Source: an uncultured Alphaproteobacteria bacterium (GTDB lineage: Bacteria > Pseudomonadota > Alphaproteobacteria > Methylaequorales > Methylaequoraceae). Taken from it: a stretch of DNA of 46,096 bases. Made by a program: the position numbers and the translations under genes. Under the pieces are notes generated by a model, which searched no databases, was not told the origin of the DNA, and worked only from the letters and a program-made list of their open reading frames with translations. Below, one piece after another: positions 31,435 to 38,514 of the stretch. The number at the start of each line of letters is the position of its first letter. The stretch's first letter is position 1. The stretch is taken from NCBI GenBank assembly GCA_902550225.1, contig CACCYL010000012.1, positions 1-46,096 of the forward strand, given 5' to 3'.

Positions 31435-32130
31435 TTAAGCTTTTGCTGATTCAGACTTAGCAGCAGCCCAAATTACAAGACCGAAAGCAATTTTATTAAT
31501 AATGTCTGCAAGGTTGTAAATTGCATTTAATGCATTTTCATCAGTTCCCCCTGCTAGGTAACCTAGGAAGTAACCTATCGGGTAAATAGACCAACCAATT
31601 GATACAATCCATTTCATTGCATTGTAAGCAGATTGCTGAGCTTTTGAGTTGCTTGATGCGTTAGCTTGCGCTGCTTCACCTGCAAATACTTCATACAGGA
31701 TGTAAATCCAACCTGCCATGCCCACTATGAAACCAACAGTTGCGTTGATGGAGCCGTTTTCACCAAGGAAACCAGCAATTAACATTACTAATGTACCAAT
31801 CAAAAGTCTCCAGAACATTCCAGCTGTGGCTGCGCCAACTGCTGCTAGAATAAGGTAAAATTCAACCATCTGCAGTGGGACTGTTAATAACCAGTCAATA
31901 TATCTGTAGACATTAGGGTTCTCTCCAGTCTGGATCCATACTGCTCTCATGTAGTAATAGTGAACAGCGGCAATTAAGGTAACAAGACCAGCAACTCTTA
32001 CAGAAGTTTGCCAGTGTTTCGCAACACTGTTGCCCTCTAAAAAGAAGAAAGCTGTAGATGCAACCATAGCTACCGAAATTATCCAAAAAGAAACCCCAAC
32101 GAGGTCATCGGCTTTAAGCATATATTCCAT
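31435..32130 (-). CDS. Proteorhodopsin, light-driven proton pump, predicted blue-absorbing
   Basis: A 231-residue seven-helix protein. In RYIDWLLTVPLQMVEFYL the residues Asp79, Thr83 and Glu90 equal D97, T101 and E108 of the reference proteorhodopsin (offset 18), the DTE motif of an outward proton pump. His57 equals H75, and Lys213 (IINKIAFG) binds retinal. Gln87 equals position 105, where Gln gives blue and Leu green absorption. The start at 32130 leaves only about ten residues before the first helix, so the cleaved signal peptide of many marine homologues is absent. AAGGAT at 32137-32142 is a good ribosome-binding site. Retinal would come from the neighbouring operon. Confidence 0.97.
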   Translation of the reverse strand: MEYMLKADDLVGVSFWIISVAMVASTAFFFLEGNSVAKHWQTSVRVAGLVTLIAAVHYYYMRAVWIQTGENPNVYRYIDWLLTVPLQMVEFYLILAAVGAATAGMFWRLLIGTLVMLIAGFLGENGSINATVGFIVGMAGWIYILYEVFAGEAAQANASSNSKAQQSAYNAMKWIVSIGWSIYPIGYFLGYLAGGTDENALNAIYNLADIINKIAFGLVIWAAAKSESAKA

Positions 32131-32150
32131 ATGTTTATCCTTTCGTATAT

Positions 32151-32156
32151 ATTATA
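32151..32156 (-). promoter_or_regulatory. -10 box of the rhodopsin promoter
   Basis: On the minus strand a perfect TATAAT lies 21 bases upstream of the rhodopsin start codon, giving a leader of about 14 bases that just holds the ribosome-binding site. No good -35 box is found at 16-18 bases; the region instead holds a perfect inverted repeat at 32160-32177. A TGTAAAACTT element like those at the two promoters near pal lies a little further upstream. Confidence 0.6.
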
Positions 32157-32159
32157 AAA

Positions 32160-32177
32160 TTTGAGCAAGGGCTCAAA
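32160..32177. repeat. Perfect inverted repeat at the rhodopsin promoter
   Basis: TTTGAGC (32160-32166) and GCTCAAA (32171-32177) form an exact seven-base palindrome around AAGG, starting four bases upstream of the rhodopsin -10 box. The position is that of an operator in the spacer/-35 region. The alternative reading, a weak terminator for the DUF3429 gene 150 bases upstream on the same strand, is possible because four U residues follow on that strand. Confidence 0.6.
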
Positions 32178-32326
32178 AGTTAAAGTTTTACAAGCAGATT
32201 AAATGGGCAGATATGCTTTTGCCCAATAACCTCCCCATATTGTAAATACTAGGATGACTAAAAAATTAGTTAATTCAAGAAAAAAAAGCAAAAAATTCTT
32301 AAATTATTGATTTTGTTACAAAAAAA

Positions 32327-32746
32327 TTATATAAAAAAGGAAATTGAAGCTAAAATCGTTGCATTAATTCTTAATTTTTTAAACCATTTATCTGATTTTT
32401 TTTTAATTAATATTAGGTCAATCGAAAGACTCAAAAAAAGAGACACAACAAGAATAAATGAACTATAATTTCCATTAACTTTTAAAGCATGCGTTGAAAC
32501 TAATAATAAAGGAATTATGGGGCTAAAAAAGAAGAAACCTTTAATATTTGCTTCAATTATTTTTTGCCATTGCATTCCCGATAGGAAGCAAACAATAAGT
32601 GCAGCATAAAGTGAAGAAATCATCTTAATTTCTGAAAATCTAACCAAAATTTCATCGACATCGTAATAAACAATCATAGGTGAAAGGTAGAATGGTAAAA
32701 CACCAGCGTAAGTTACGAATACAATTCTTTTTCGAGATTTATTCAT
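32327..32746 (-). CDS. DUF3429 family membrane protein
   Basis: A 139-residue protein with four predicted membrane helices. The spacing of YAGVLPFYLSP near the start, the FLSGMQWQKII block after the second helix (the family has FLGGIHWG-like here) and the closing KKLRINATILASI match the DUF3429 family of small membrane proteins. No function is established. It is separated by about 200 bases from the rhodopsin and is divergent from the DUF3126 gene. Confidence 0.75.
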   Translation of the reverse strand: MNKSRKRIVFVTYAGVLPFYLSPMIVYYDVDEILVRFSEIKMISSLYAALIVCFLSGMQWQKIIEANIKGFFFFSPIIPLLLVSTHALKVNGNYSSFILVVSLFLSLSIDLILIKKKSDKWFKKLRINATILASISFFI

Positions 32747-32771
32747 AAAAAGATTAAGAAGGGGTTAATTT

Positions 32772-32812
32772 AATGTTTATCAAACTTGCTAGATTCAATT
32801 AAATGTTTATCA
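32772..32812. repeat. Direct repeat in a divergent promoter region
   Basis: The 11-mer AATGTTTATCA occurs at 32772-32782 and again at 32802-32812, start to start exactly 30 bases, in the 89-base region between the divergent DUF3429 and DUF3126 genes. Both copies continue the similarity leftwards (TTTAATG / TTAAATG). The second copy overlaps a possible -10 (TATCAT, 32808-32813) that is paired with TTGCTA at 32786-32791. Two like-oriented sites about three helical turns apart could bind a regulator on one face. Confidence 0.5.
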
Positions 32813-32835
32813 TATACTTTTTGGAGTTTTGCGCA

Positions 32836-33051
32836 ATGACAGACCAAGAATTAGAAAAAATAAGAGACTACTTAAACAAAATTTTTAGTACAGACGATTT
32901 TATTTTAAAAAAAAGGAAATCTATAGATGACTCGTGTGAAGTTTATCACAAAGAAGAATTTCTTGGATTAATTTACAAAGAAAACGAGGAAGGAGAAGAA
33001 GATTATCAATTTCATATGACTATATTAAAAGAAGATTTATCAAAGATATAA
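32836..33051 (+). CDS. DUF3126 family protein
   Basis: A 71-residue protein typical of alphaproteobacteria, with the family pattern in order: an N-terminal helix (EKIRDYLNKIF), basic residues, then SCEVYHKEEFLGLIYKENEEGEEDYQFHMTIL split over residues 34-64, where the family shows AEVYxGDEFIGV and a closing Asp/Glu-rich and LxxDL tail. The open frame extends to 32803, but ATG 32836 gives the normal length and start. Function is unknown. The next gene starts six bases after its stop. Confidence 0.85.
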   Translation: MTDQELEKIRDYLNKIFSTDDFILKKRKSIDDSCEVYHKEEFLGLIYKENEEGEEDYQFHMTILKEDLSKI

Positions 33052-33056
33052 GAAAA

Positions 33057-33782
33057 ATGTTTAAGTTTTTTATTTTTATTGCTTTATTTTTTAAATGCCT
33101 AAATTTGAAAGCACATCATAAAATTTATAGTCCTCGCGTTGAAGAGGGAAGACAATCTTTGGAGTGGAGAGGACATTTTAATTATGACGATAGATTAGAA
33201 TTTAATAAATCTCATCACCATGTTTTTGAAACAGAGTATTCTTGGACAAGTTTTTGGCAATCAGAGTTTGAATTTCATGTCTCTGACAAAGCTGAAACAC
33301 CCTTAGATTGGGAAAAAACAGAATTTCAAAATCAGGTTCAGCTTTTAGACTATAAATACTTTGCCGGAGCTGTTTACTTTTCTTATAATTTTGTCTCTGA
33401 ACAGGATGAACCAGATGAAATTGAATACAAGTATTTAAATGAATTTAACAATGAAAATGTAAGTTTCATTTCAAATTTTATTTTTGAGAAAGGGGTAGGA
33501 AAAGGAGCATCTGGTTCTACTACTTTTGATATAAGTAATCAATTAATGTTTAAAAAATTCTTAGAGAAAAATTTCGGTTTTGGCTTTTTAGGTTTTAGTA
33601 GCTTTGGTGAGGTATCCAACTTTAATACATTTAGCCTTCAAAAGCATCTATATGGGATTCAGATAGAGAGTGAAATTGATTTAGAAATTTTTGAATATGA
33701 AATATCACTTGCTTATCTTCATGGATTAACTGACGCATCGACAAATCATATGTTTTTGTGGAATATGGAGTTAGAATTCTAA
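33057..33782 (+). CDS. Exported protein, probably a small outer-membrane barrel, function unknown
   Basis: A 241-residue protein with a signal peptide (MFKFFIFIALFFKCLNLKA) and a mature N-terminus HHKIYSPRVEEG. The rest alternates aromatic and polar residues in short strands (for example WTSFWQSEFEFHVSD and YKYFAGAVYFSYNF) and ends in Phe (MELEF), as outer-membrane barrels do. About ten strands can be imagined. I do not recognise a named family. It follows the DUF3126 gene closely (five bases), so they probably share a transcript. It ends two bases from the convergent lipoprotein gene. Confidence 0.75.
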   Translation: MFKFFIFIALFFKCLNLKAHHKIYSPRVEEGRQSLEWRGHFNYDDRLEFNKSHHHVFETEYSWTSFWQSEFEFHVSDKAETPLDWEKTEFQNQVQLLDYKYFAGAVYFSYNFVSEQDEPDEIEYKYLNEFNNENVSFISNFIFEKGVGKGASGSTTFDISNQLMFKKFLEKNFGFGFLGFSSFGEVSNFNTFSLQKHLYGIQIESEIDLEIFEYEISLAYLHGLTDASTNHMFLWNMELEF

Positions 33783-33784
33783 AT

Positions 33785-34795
33785 TTAAAACCCTAATTCC
33801 TTTAATTTTTTTAAATAACTTTCTTCGCTAATTAAGCCCCTCTCTCTCATGCTTTCCAGGGCTTTGAGTGTAAGTTGACTTCCACTAGGCCTTTGATTTT
33901 GATTGTTTATATACTGTTGGTTATAATTGGGATAAGGATATTGCTGGGGATATCTATTATTGTTGTAAGGTTGTTGCTGAGAATTAATATCGTATGGTGT
34001 ATTGCGGTAATTTGGTGGATAATAATTACCATATTGTTGTCGATTTGGGCTTCTCATAGATTTTAATTCTTGTCTTAAGCTTTCGACTTGCGCTCTGAGA
34101 TCTTTTACTTGAATATTTGATTGTAACGCTGTTGTTTGTTCTCGTTCACTTAAAAAACCTCTGGCTCGTAAAGCTTGCCTAGAAAATACCAGCCAGTCAC
34201 GTCTACCTTTTGCAATTGATGGTCTAAAAACTCCGGAATTTGGAAGTGCACTAAGTCTAAATTTATTTTTTATTGTTTGAAATCTCGAACCTGGCGCATA
34301 TCTATTTTTTTCTAAATTTCTGTTCAATCCTGCTTTAAGCATTGGATCAGTTTCTTGAATATTTCCTTTTCTGAGAATTGACCCAAAAATAAGGTTAAGA
34401 CCAGATTTATTGTAAAAAATCCTTCCTGAGGTAACTCTATTGTCTGATAAACCTTTTTGTTTATACCAACCTTCAATTGTAAAAACTATATCTTGATTTT
34501 TTTCTGCATCTGCTAAAGCTTCACTTATTGCAATTGAATAATCGTAAACTTTGTCATTAGGAAAAAGTTGTTGAGGTTTGGTCCCAAAACTTGTTAAAAC
34601 AAGTTTTAAGGCTCCCTCAATTCTTTGTGGGTCTATCTTAATTGGATGTATATTATTTGTTTTTGTATCCTCTATATCAAGTTGGACCCTCTGAAAACCA
34701 CTTTTGTAATAAAACTTATTGTCTTCTAGGACATCAAGAACTGTTGAACAGCCGGTGAGGAAAAATAGAGTTAGCCATGCAATAAAAATATTCAT
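33785..34795 (-). CDS. Lipoprotein with a Q/N/P/Y-rich tract, function unknown
   Basis: A 336-residue protein with signal peptide and lipobox LTGC (Cys16). The globular part (about 20-205) holds FTIEGWYKQKG and YAPGSRFQTIKNKF. It is followed by a coiled-coil-like stretch (about 220-248, VKDLRAQVESLRQELKSM) and a low-complexity region at 251-307 built almost only of Gln, Asn, Tyr, Pro and Arg. The last 29 residues (ALESMRERGLISEESYLKKLKEL) look like a SHOCT-type short helical tail. I recognise no family for the main domain. It is transcribed after the porin, behind a terminator. Confidence 0.82.
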   Translation of the reverse strand: MNIFIAWLTLFFLTGCSTVLDVLEDNKFYYKSGFQRVQLDIEDTKTNNIHPIKIDPQRIEGALKLVLTSFGTKPQQLFPNDKVYDYSIAISEALADAEKNQDIVFTIEGWYKQKGLSDNRVTSGRIFYNKSGLNLIFGSILRKGNIQETDPMLKAGLNRNLEKNRYAPGSRFQTIKNKFRLSALPNSGVFRPSIAKGRRDWLVFSRQALRARGFLSEREQTTALQSNIQVKDLRAQVESLRQELKSMRSPNRQQYGNYYPPNYRNTPYDINSQQQPYNNNRYPQQYPYPNYNQQYINNQNQRPSGSQLTLKALESMRERGLISEESYLKKLKELGF

Positions 34796-34814
34796 AGGTT
34801 TATTAACTTATCAA

Positions 34815-34848
34815 AAAAAAAAGGAGAGCTCAATACTCTCCTTTTTTA
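34815..34848 (-). terminator. Terminator after the porin gene
   Basis: GGAGAG (34824-34829) and CTCTCC (34837-34842) form a stem that continues as A-T pairs to 12 base pairs, with a seven-base loop. On the minus strand it is followed by a run of nine U residues (34815-34823 on the plus strand are A). It lies 36 bases after the porin stop and 19 bases before the lipoprotein start. The symmetric A and T runs mean it could work in both directions. Confidence 0.9.
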
Positions 34849-34884
34849 ATTAAAGATCTAAACGGTGTTAGAGTAAAAAACAAT

Positions 34885-36213
34885 CTACCAGAAGAAGAAT
34901 GCTCCTACACCACCAAATGAGTCTTCTTGATCAGTGTCTGCTAAGTACCATGTTTTTTCAGTGTAACCACCCTCAGCAATAAGCCTAAAGTTGTCAGTTA
35001 CATTGTGCCAGACCATGCCTGAATGCATAGTTTGACAATTCATGACACCACGTGTTTGCATGTCAGTACCTGTTTTCTGAAGACAGTTACCACCATAGGA
35101 GTAACCAATATTTGTACCTTGACCGAAATCAAACGTACCTTGAAGATATCCTCCATAGGTTTTTCTTTCTTTACCACTGTCGTCTAGAGCACCAGTTGAT
35201 ACAGGAGTACCGAGATTAGCTTGCATTATCGGTAGAAGAGAATGTTGACCTCTAATACCAAGACCATGTGCATAGAAACCGGTAGCTACTAAACTAAAAC
35301 CTTCGTAAGAAAGTTTTGTACCAAAACCAACGCCTGCTGATTCGACATCAGTATCATTAGCTTGTTCTGTTCCTCCAGCAGCTGCTGTAGTTGTGACTAA
35401 AGCTGCTTGAGCTTCCGTTCTTTCAGTGCTTTGATAAGTACCATCAACCCATAGGCTCATACCAATACCAGTGGCTAGAACATCGCCATTCCATGTTATT
35501 TGAGCTTCAACTCTTGGAGAAGATTTATCTGTTGCTGAAAAACCAACTGTATCGGCAGCAACATCCTTAGGATCAAAAAGACCAACTTTAGCACCAAATC
35601 CATATGGAAGAGTTGGAAGTGTCCAGCTTATCTGAGGTTGGAAATCTGTATAAAGATACCCAAGACCAATTCTACCAAGCGTTGTATTACTGTTTGAAGC
35701 AGATGCTGCAGCACCAACACCGAACAATAACATATCACTTAAGATTGCATTGCTCTGATGAATACCAAGACTACGACCAATTAAAACTGTACCAAAAGAT
35801 CCAGATACTGAACCACTTGTTTCACGAATATTGATTTGACCGTTACCTAATGCATTTTCTCCACCATTCATGTGAGTGTAAAGACCTAACCTTGCGGATA
35901 TATCTAAACCATTTGCAGTTGGAGCTTTAAGAGTCATACCCCAAACATTTGGTAGTAGACCAGTTACTATACTTGTGTCATCGTTACCCCCAGCAACACC
36001 ACCGTACGTATCGAAAGCAATGTTAAGTTCGCTACTACTAGAGTCCGGAACGTTAGATACACTATTTTTCATAATGAAAGCATTAGCTGCACCGTCAAAA
36101 GAGACTTCCCAACCTTCTTGACTCATCAATAAAATTTTTGAATCAACATTAGTGGAAGCCAATGCCATTACGGCAGGAATCGCAGCTACTGCAATTTTTT
36201 TAGAAATTTTCAT
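34885..36213 (-). CDS. Outer-membrane porin
   Basis: A 442-residue barrel protein with signal peptide MKISKKIAVAAIPAVMALAST and mature start near residue 22-26. The mature chain opens GWEVSFDGAANAFIMKN, as alphaproteobacterial porins do. It continues with alternating strands, a Gly-rich GTVLIGRSLG segment typical of the third-loop region, and ends GAFFFW. The usual terminal residue is Phe; here it is Trp, which is less common but also accepted by the assembly machinery. A long purine-rich ribosome-binding site (36217-36227) directly precedes the start, and a strong terminator follows, both consistent with very high expression. GC content in this gene is visibly higher than its neighbours. Confidence 0.9.
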   Translation of the reverse strand: MKISKKIAVAAIPAVMALASTNVDSKILLMSQEGWEVSFDGAANAFIMKNSVSNVPDSSSSELNIAFDTYGGVAGGNDDTSIVTGLLPNVWGMTLKAPTANGLDISARLGLYTHMNGGENALGNGQINIRETSGSVSGSFGTVLIGRSLGIHQSNAILSDMLLFGVGAAASASNSNTTLGRIGLGYLYTDFQPQISWTLPTLPYGFGAKVGLFDPKDVAADTVGFSATDKSSPRVEAQITWNGDVLATGIGMSLWVDGTYQSTERTEAQAALVTTTAAAGGTEQANDTDVESAGVGFGTKLSYEGFSLVATGFYAHGLGIRGQHSLLPIMQANLGTPVSTGALDDSGKERKTYGGYLQGTFDFGQGTNIGYSYGGNCLQKTGTDMQTRGVMNCQTMHSGMVWHNVTDNFRLIAEGGYTEKTWYLADTDQEDSFGGVGAFFFW

Positions 36214-36317
36214 ATATTTCCTTCCTTATTAGTTAATATAATCAATAAAACTATAATACATTGAAAACAGGCATATTAAACAAATAAGTTCTCAACTGTG
36301 AATTTTTATGTGGAATT

Positions 36318-36333
36318 GTTGTAAAATTACAAC
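36318..36333. repeat. Palindrome just downstream of tonB
   Basis: GTTGTAAAATTACAAC is a perfect 16-base palindrome (18 with the flanking T-A pair), six bases beyond the tonB stop and about 105 bases upstream of the porin start. With at most a four-base loop and no U-run it is a poor terminator. A protein-binding site for porin control is possible. Confidence 0.45.
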
Positions 36334-36339
36334 ACTGAG

Positions 36340-37098
36340 TTATTTAAGAATAAAATTAACAGGGATTTTAATTCTTAAATTCCCCTGATTATCGAGTATC
36401 TTGGCAGGAGGTTTTGGATATTTGAATGAATTCAGGATTTTTGTTGTAGCCTTATAAAGTCTTTTTGGAGCTTTATCTTTAATTTCAATATTTATTAACT
36501 TTCCATCTTTGTTTATTGTTAAAACAGAAACTATTGTTCCTTGTTCTCTTCTTTTTATTGATTGAATTGGATAAGATTTTGATGCAATTTTATTAATTTC
36601 ATAAGAGATAAAACTTAAATATTCGCTGAGTAACTTGTCATCAATAACTGATTTATTTTTTTTTAGAGAAAATTGTTTTTGGGATTGTATTTTCGGTTTT
36701 GTTTCTGGAATTGTATTTGAATTATTAAATTTTTTTACTTCCTCTTTCTGAATTTGTTTCTTATTTGGTTCGATGACTTTCTCAACTTTGGTTGCTTTTT
36801 CAACTATTTCTTTGGTTTCTTTTTTTTTTAAAGACACAACATCTTTTTTTTTCTCAGTCTCTTTTTTCTTGTTATCTAAAATCTTAGATCGTTCAATAGG
36901 TTTGTCTTCAATTTTTTTTATTATTGTTTTTTTTGGTTTGGGTGGTGTTGGTTGAACAAATAGAAATTCTCTAAATTCGCTCAAGTTTACAACATAAATA
37001 TCTTTATCATTAGTTTTTGATGTAAAAAAAAAAATAATTGTAAAATGGAACAGCAGAGAAAACGTTATCGAAAAATAAACCAACTTATTATTAATCAT
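36340..37098 (-). CDS. tonB: TonB family energy transducer
   Basis: A 252-residue protein with an N-terminal membrane anchor (about residues 8-26), a Pro-Lys segment (PTPPKPKK), a long Lys/Glu-rich linker (about 60-140) and a C-terminal TonB domain (YPIQSIKRREQGTIVSVLTI...DGKL, then LNSFKYPKPP near the end). TonB carries the energy of the ExbB/ExbD motor to outer-membrane receptors. It is the last gene of the seven-gene unit and overlaps exbD by eight bases. No TonB-dependent receptor is encoded in this window. Confidence 0.88.
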   Translation of the reverse strand: MINNKLVYFSITFSLLFHFTIIFFFTSKTNDKDIYVVNLSEFREFLFVQPTPPKPKKTIIKKIEDKPIERSKILDNKKKETEKKKDVVSLKKKETKEIVEKATKVEKVIEPNKKQIQKEEVKKFNNSNTIPETKPKIQSQKQFSLKKNKSVIDDKLLSEYLSFISYEINKIASKSYPIQSIKRREQGTIVSVLTINKDGKLINIEIKDKAPKRLYKATTKILNSFKYPKPPAKILDNQGNLRIKIPVNFILK

Positions 37099-37498
37099 TT
37101 TCTTTTTCTATTACTTTTACAAAAACTTTATTTATGTCCTTTTCTTTAAATTTTTTCATTATTCTATTAAAGAAATGAATAGATGCATCTTTATCTAAAT
37201 CTAAAATATACTTTTTATTTTTTGAAAGAATAAAATTTGATAATTCTTCAATTTTCAATTTTTTATTTTCATACAAAATTTCATTTTTTTTATTGATTGT
37301 AAATACAGTATTTTGATTATCAATTTCCACTTCATTTCCAAACTCTGATTCTGGCCTACTAATATCATTAGAGTCTTTTTTACTGACAACGCCCGTTAAC
37401 AAAAAAAAAATTAACAACAAAAATATCAAATTAATCATCGGTATAAGATTTACCATTTCTAATGGTTTGCCTGGTCTTTTAAATTTTTTATGGTGCAT
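37091..37498 (-). CDS. exbD: ExbD-family protein with Asn at the proton-relay position
   Basis: A 135-residue single-span protein of the ExbD/TolR family. The membrane segment reads NLIPMINLIFLLLIFF, so the residue aligned with Asp25 of E. coli ExbD is Asn23; the codon at 37432-37430 reads AAT on the minus strand. The periplasmic part is of normal length and includes the KKYILDLDKDASI stretch seen in family members. It overlaps the partner exbD by 11 bases and tonB by eight, so it is made with them. It may be a structural rather than a proton-carrying subunit. Confidence 0.88.
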   Translation of the reverse strand: MHHKKFKRPGKPLEMVNLIPMINLIFLLLIFFLLTGVVSKKDSNDISRPESEFGNEVEIDNQNTVFTINKKNEILYENKKLKIEELSNFILSKNKKYILDLDKDASIHFFNRIMKKFKEKDINKVFVKVIEKEND

Positions 37499-37889
37499 CT
37501 GAAAAATTCACGCTTTTTATTTTATTTTTTTTTATTAAATCCATAAGATTCAATAAAATCTGAATTGAGGATTTTTTATCATTCAAAATTACAATTTTGT
37601 CAAAATTCATAGAATTCCAATTGTCAAAATATCTATTTTCTAAATCTTTAAGTCTTATGATTTTTTCTTCAAAAAAAATTTTATTGTCTTTGAGATATAA
37701 AATCATAAGTTCGTCTTTATTTTGCTGGTTTGAAATTTGTTTTTGATTATTTACTGAGAAACTTACTTGATTATTTTTTGTAAAGTTTGTAGCTAACATA
37801 AAAAAAACTAGCATTAAAAAAATGATATCGATTAGAGGAATAATATTAATCTTCAAGCTCTTTTTTTTCGAAATTTTATGCAAAGTCAT
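37488..37889 (-). CDS. exbD: ExbD-family motor subunit with intact Asp
   Basis: A 133-residue single-span protein. The membrane segment NIIPLIDIIFLMLVFF keeps the essential aspartate (Asp21), unlike the paralogue immediately downstream. The periplasmic domain (about residues 45-133) has ILNDKKSSIQILLNLMD, the usual C-terminal element. Its start overlaps the exbB stop (ATGA). Tandem exbD genes after one exbB also occur in other TonB systems. Confidence 0.9.
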   Translation of the reverse strand: MTLHKISKKKSLKINIIPLIDIIFLMLVFFMLATNFTKNNQVSFSVNNQKQISNQQNKDELMILYLKDNKIFFEEKIIRLKDLENRYFDNWNSMNFDKIVILNDKKSSIQILLNLMDLIKKNKIKSVNFSDAP

Positions 37890-38500
37890 TTGAGAGTTGA
37901 TAATTTAGAAATTAAAGTTTCAAAGTCATCAAAAAGATCGTTGATTTTTTTTTCCAGGAAATAATGACTTACTAAAGCTGGTATAGCAACTATTAACCCC
38001 ATCGCAGTTGTGAGTAAGGCTGTCCAGATGCCACCTGCAAGAATTGAAGGGTCAACAAGACTACCGCCTAGTTCAAGCTCATTGAATGAGTCAATCATTC
38101 CTATAACAGTTCCAAGAAGTCCTACTAATGGACTTACTTGTGAAATAACTTCTAATGAAGGAAGGAAAGTGTAAATTCGTTTAAACTCTTGATTTTTTAA
38201 TGAGTCAATTTCCTTTTCAATATCAATTTTTGAATTATTAGATGAAATAAGGTCAACTAAATTCAAAATCACATTTTGTTTTGATTTTGGAAGGGTGTCA
38301 ATAAATCCTTCCCTAACGTCATTAATATTATTATTTTTGTCAGCAATAAGTAAACTGTAGAATTTAGAAAAATCGAATTTCTTCAAAAAGTATATTTCAA
38401 AAATTTTTAGGGTGACAATTGCAATAGTAATTATCGACAAAACGAATAATGAAGTGAATATGATTCCACCTTTATCTATATAAATTAAAAATGATTCCAT
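37886..38500 (-). CDS. exbB: ExbB-type MotA/TolQ/ExbB proton channel protein
   Basis: A 204-residue protein with three membrane helices (about residues 10-32, 115-140 and 153-180). The conserved SPLVGLLGTVIGMIDSFNEL and GGIWTALLTTAMGLIVAIPALV blocks line the channel. It is named ExbB rather than TolQ because it precedes exbD-exbD-tonB and a complete TolQ is present elsewhere. It follows the ABC ATPase by 14 bases, tying the TonB motor to the transporter in one operon. Confidence 0.92.
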   Translation of the reverse strand: MESFLIYIDKGGIIFTSLFVLSIITIAIVTLKIFEIYFLKKFDFSKFYSLLIADKNNNINDVREGFIDTLPKSKQNVILNLVDLISSNNSKIDIEKEIDSLKNQEFKRIYTFLPSLEVISQVSPLVGLLGTVIGMIDSFNELELGGSLVDPSILAGGIWTALLTTAMGLIVAIPALVSHYFLEKKINDLFDDFETLISKLSTLK

Positions 38501-38514
38501 TTAGTTTTCCTAAA

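Noticed and set aside
31435-32130. Sodium pump, chloride pump or xanthorhodopsin identity for the opsin
   Set aside because: The motif is DTE (not NDQ or NTQ), and the helix sequences follow marine proteorhodopsin throughout.
32204-32225. TGGGCA/TGCCCA inverted repeat as a terminator of the DUF3429 gene
   Set aside because: Six-base stem with a ten-base loop and only three U residues; too weak to call.
36318-36333. Palindrome after tonB as a terminator
   Set aside because: Loop of at most four bases, AT-rich stem and no U-run on the minus strand; kept only as a repeat.
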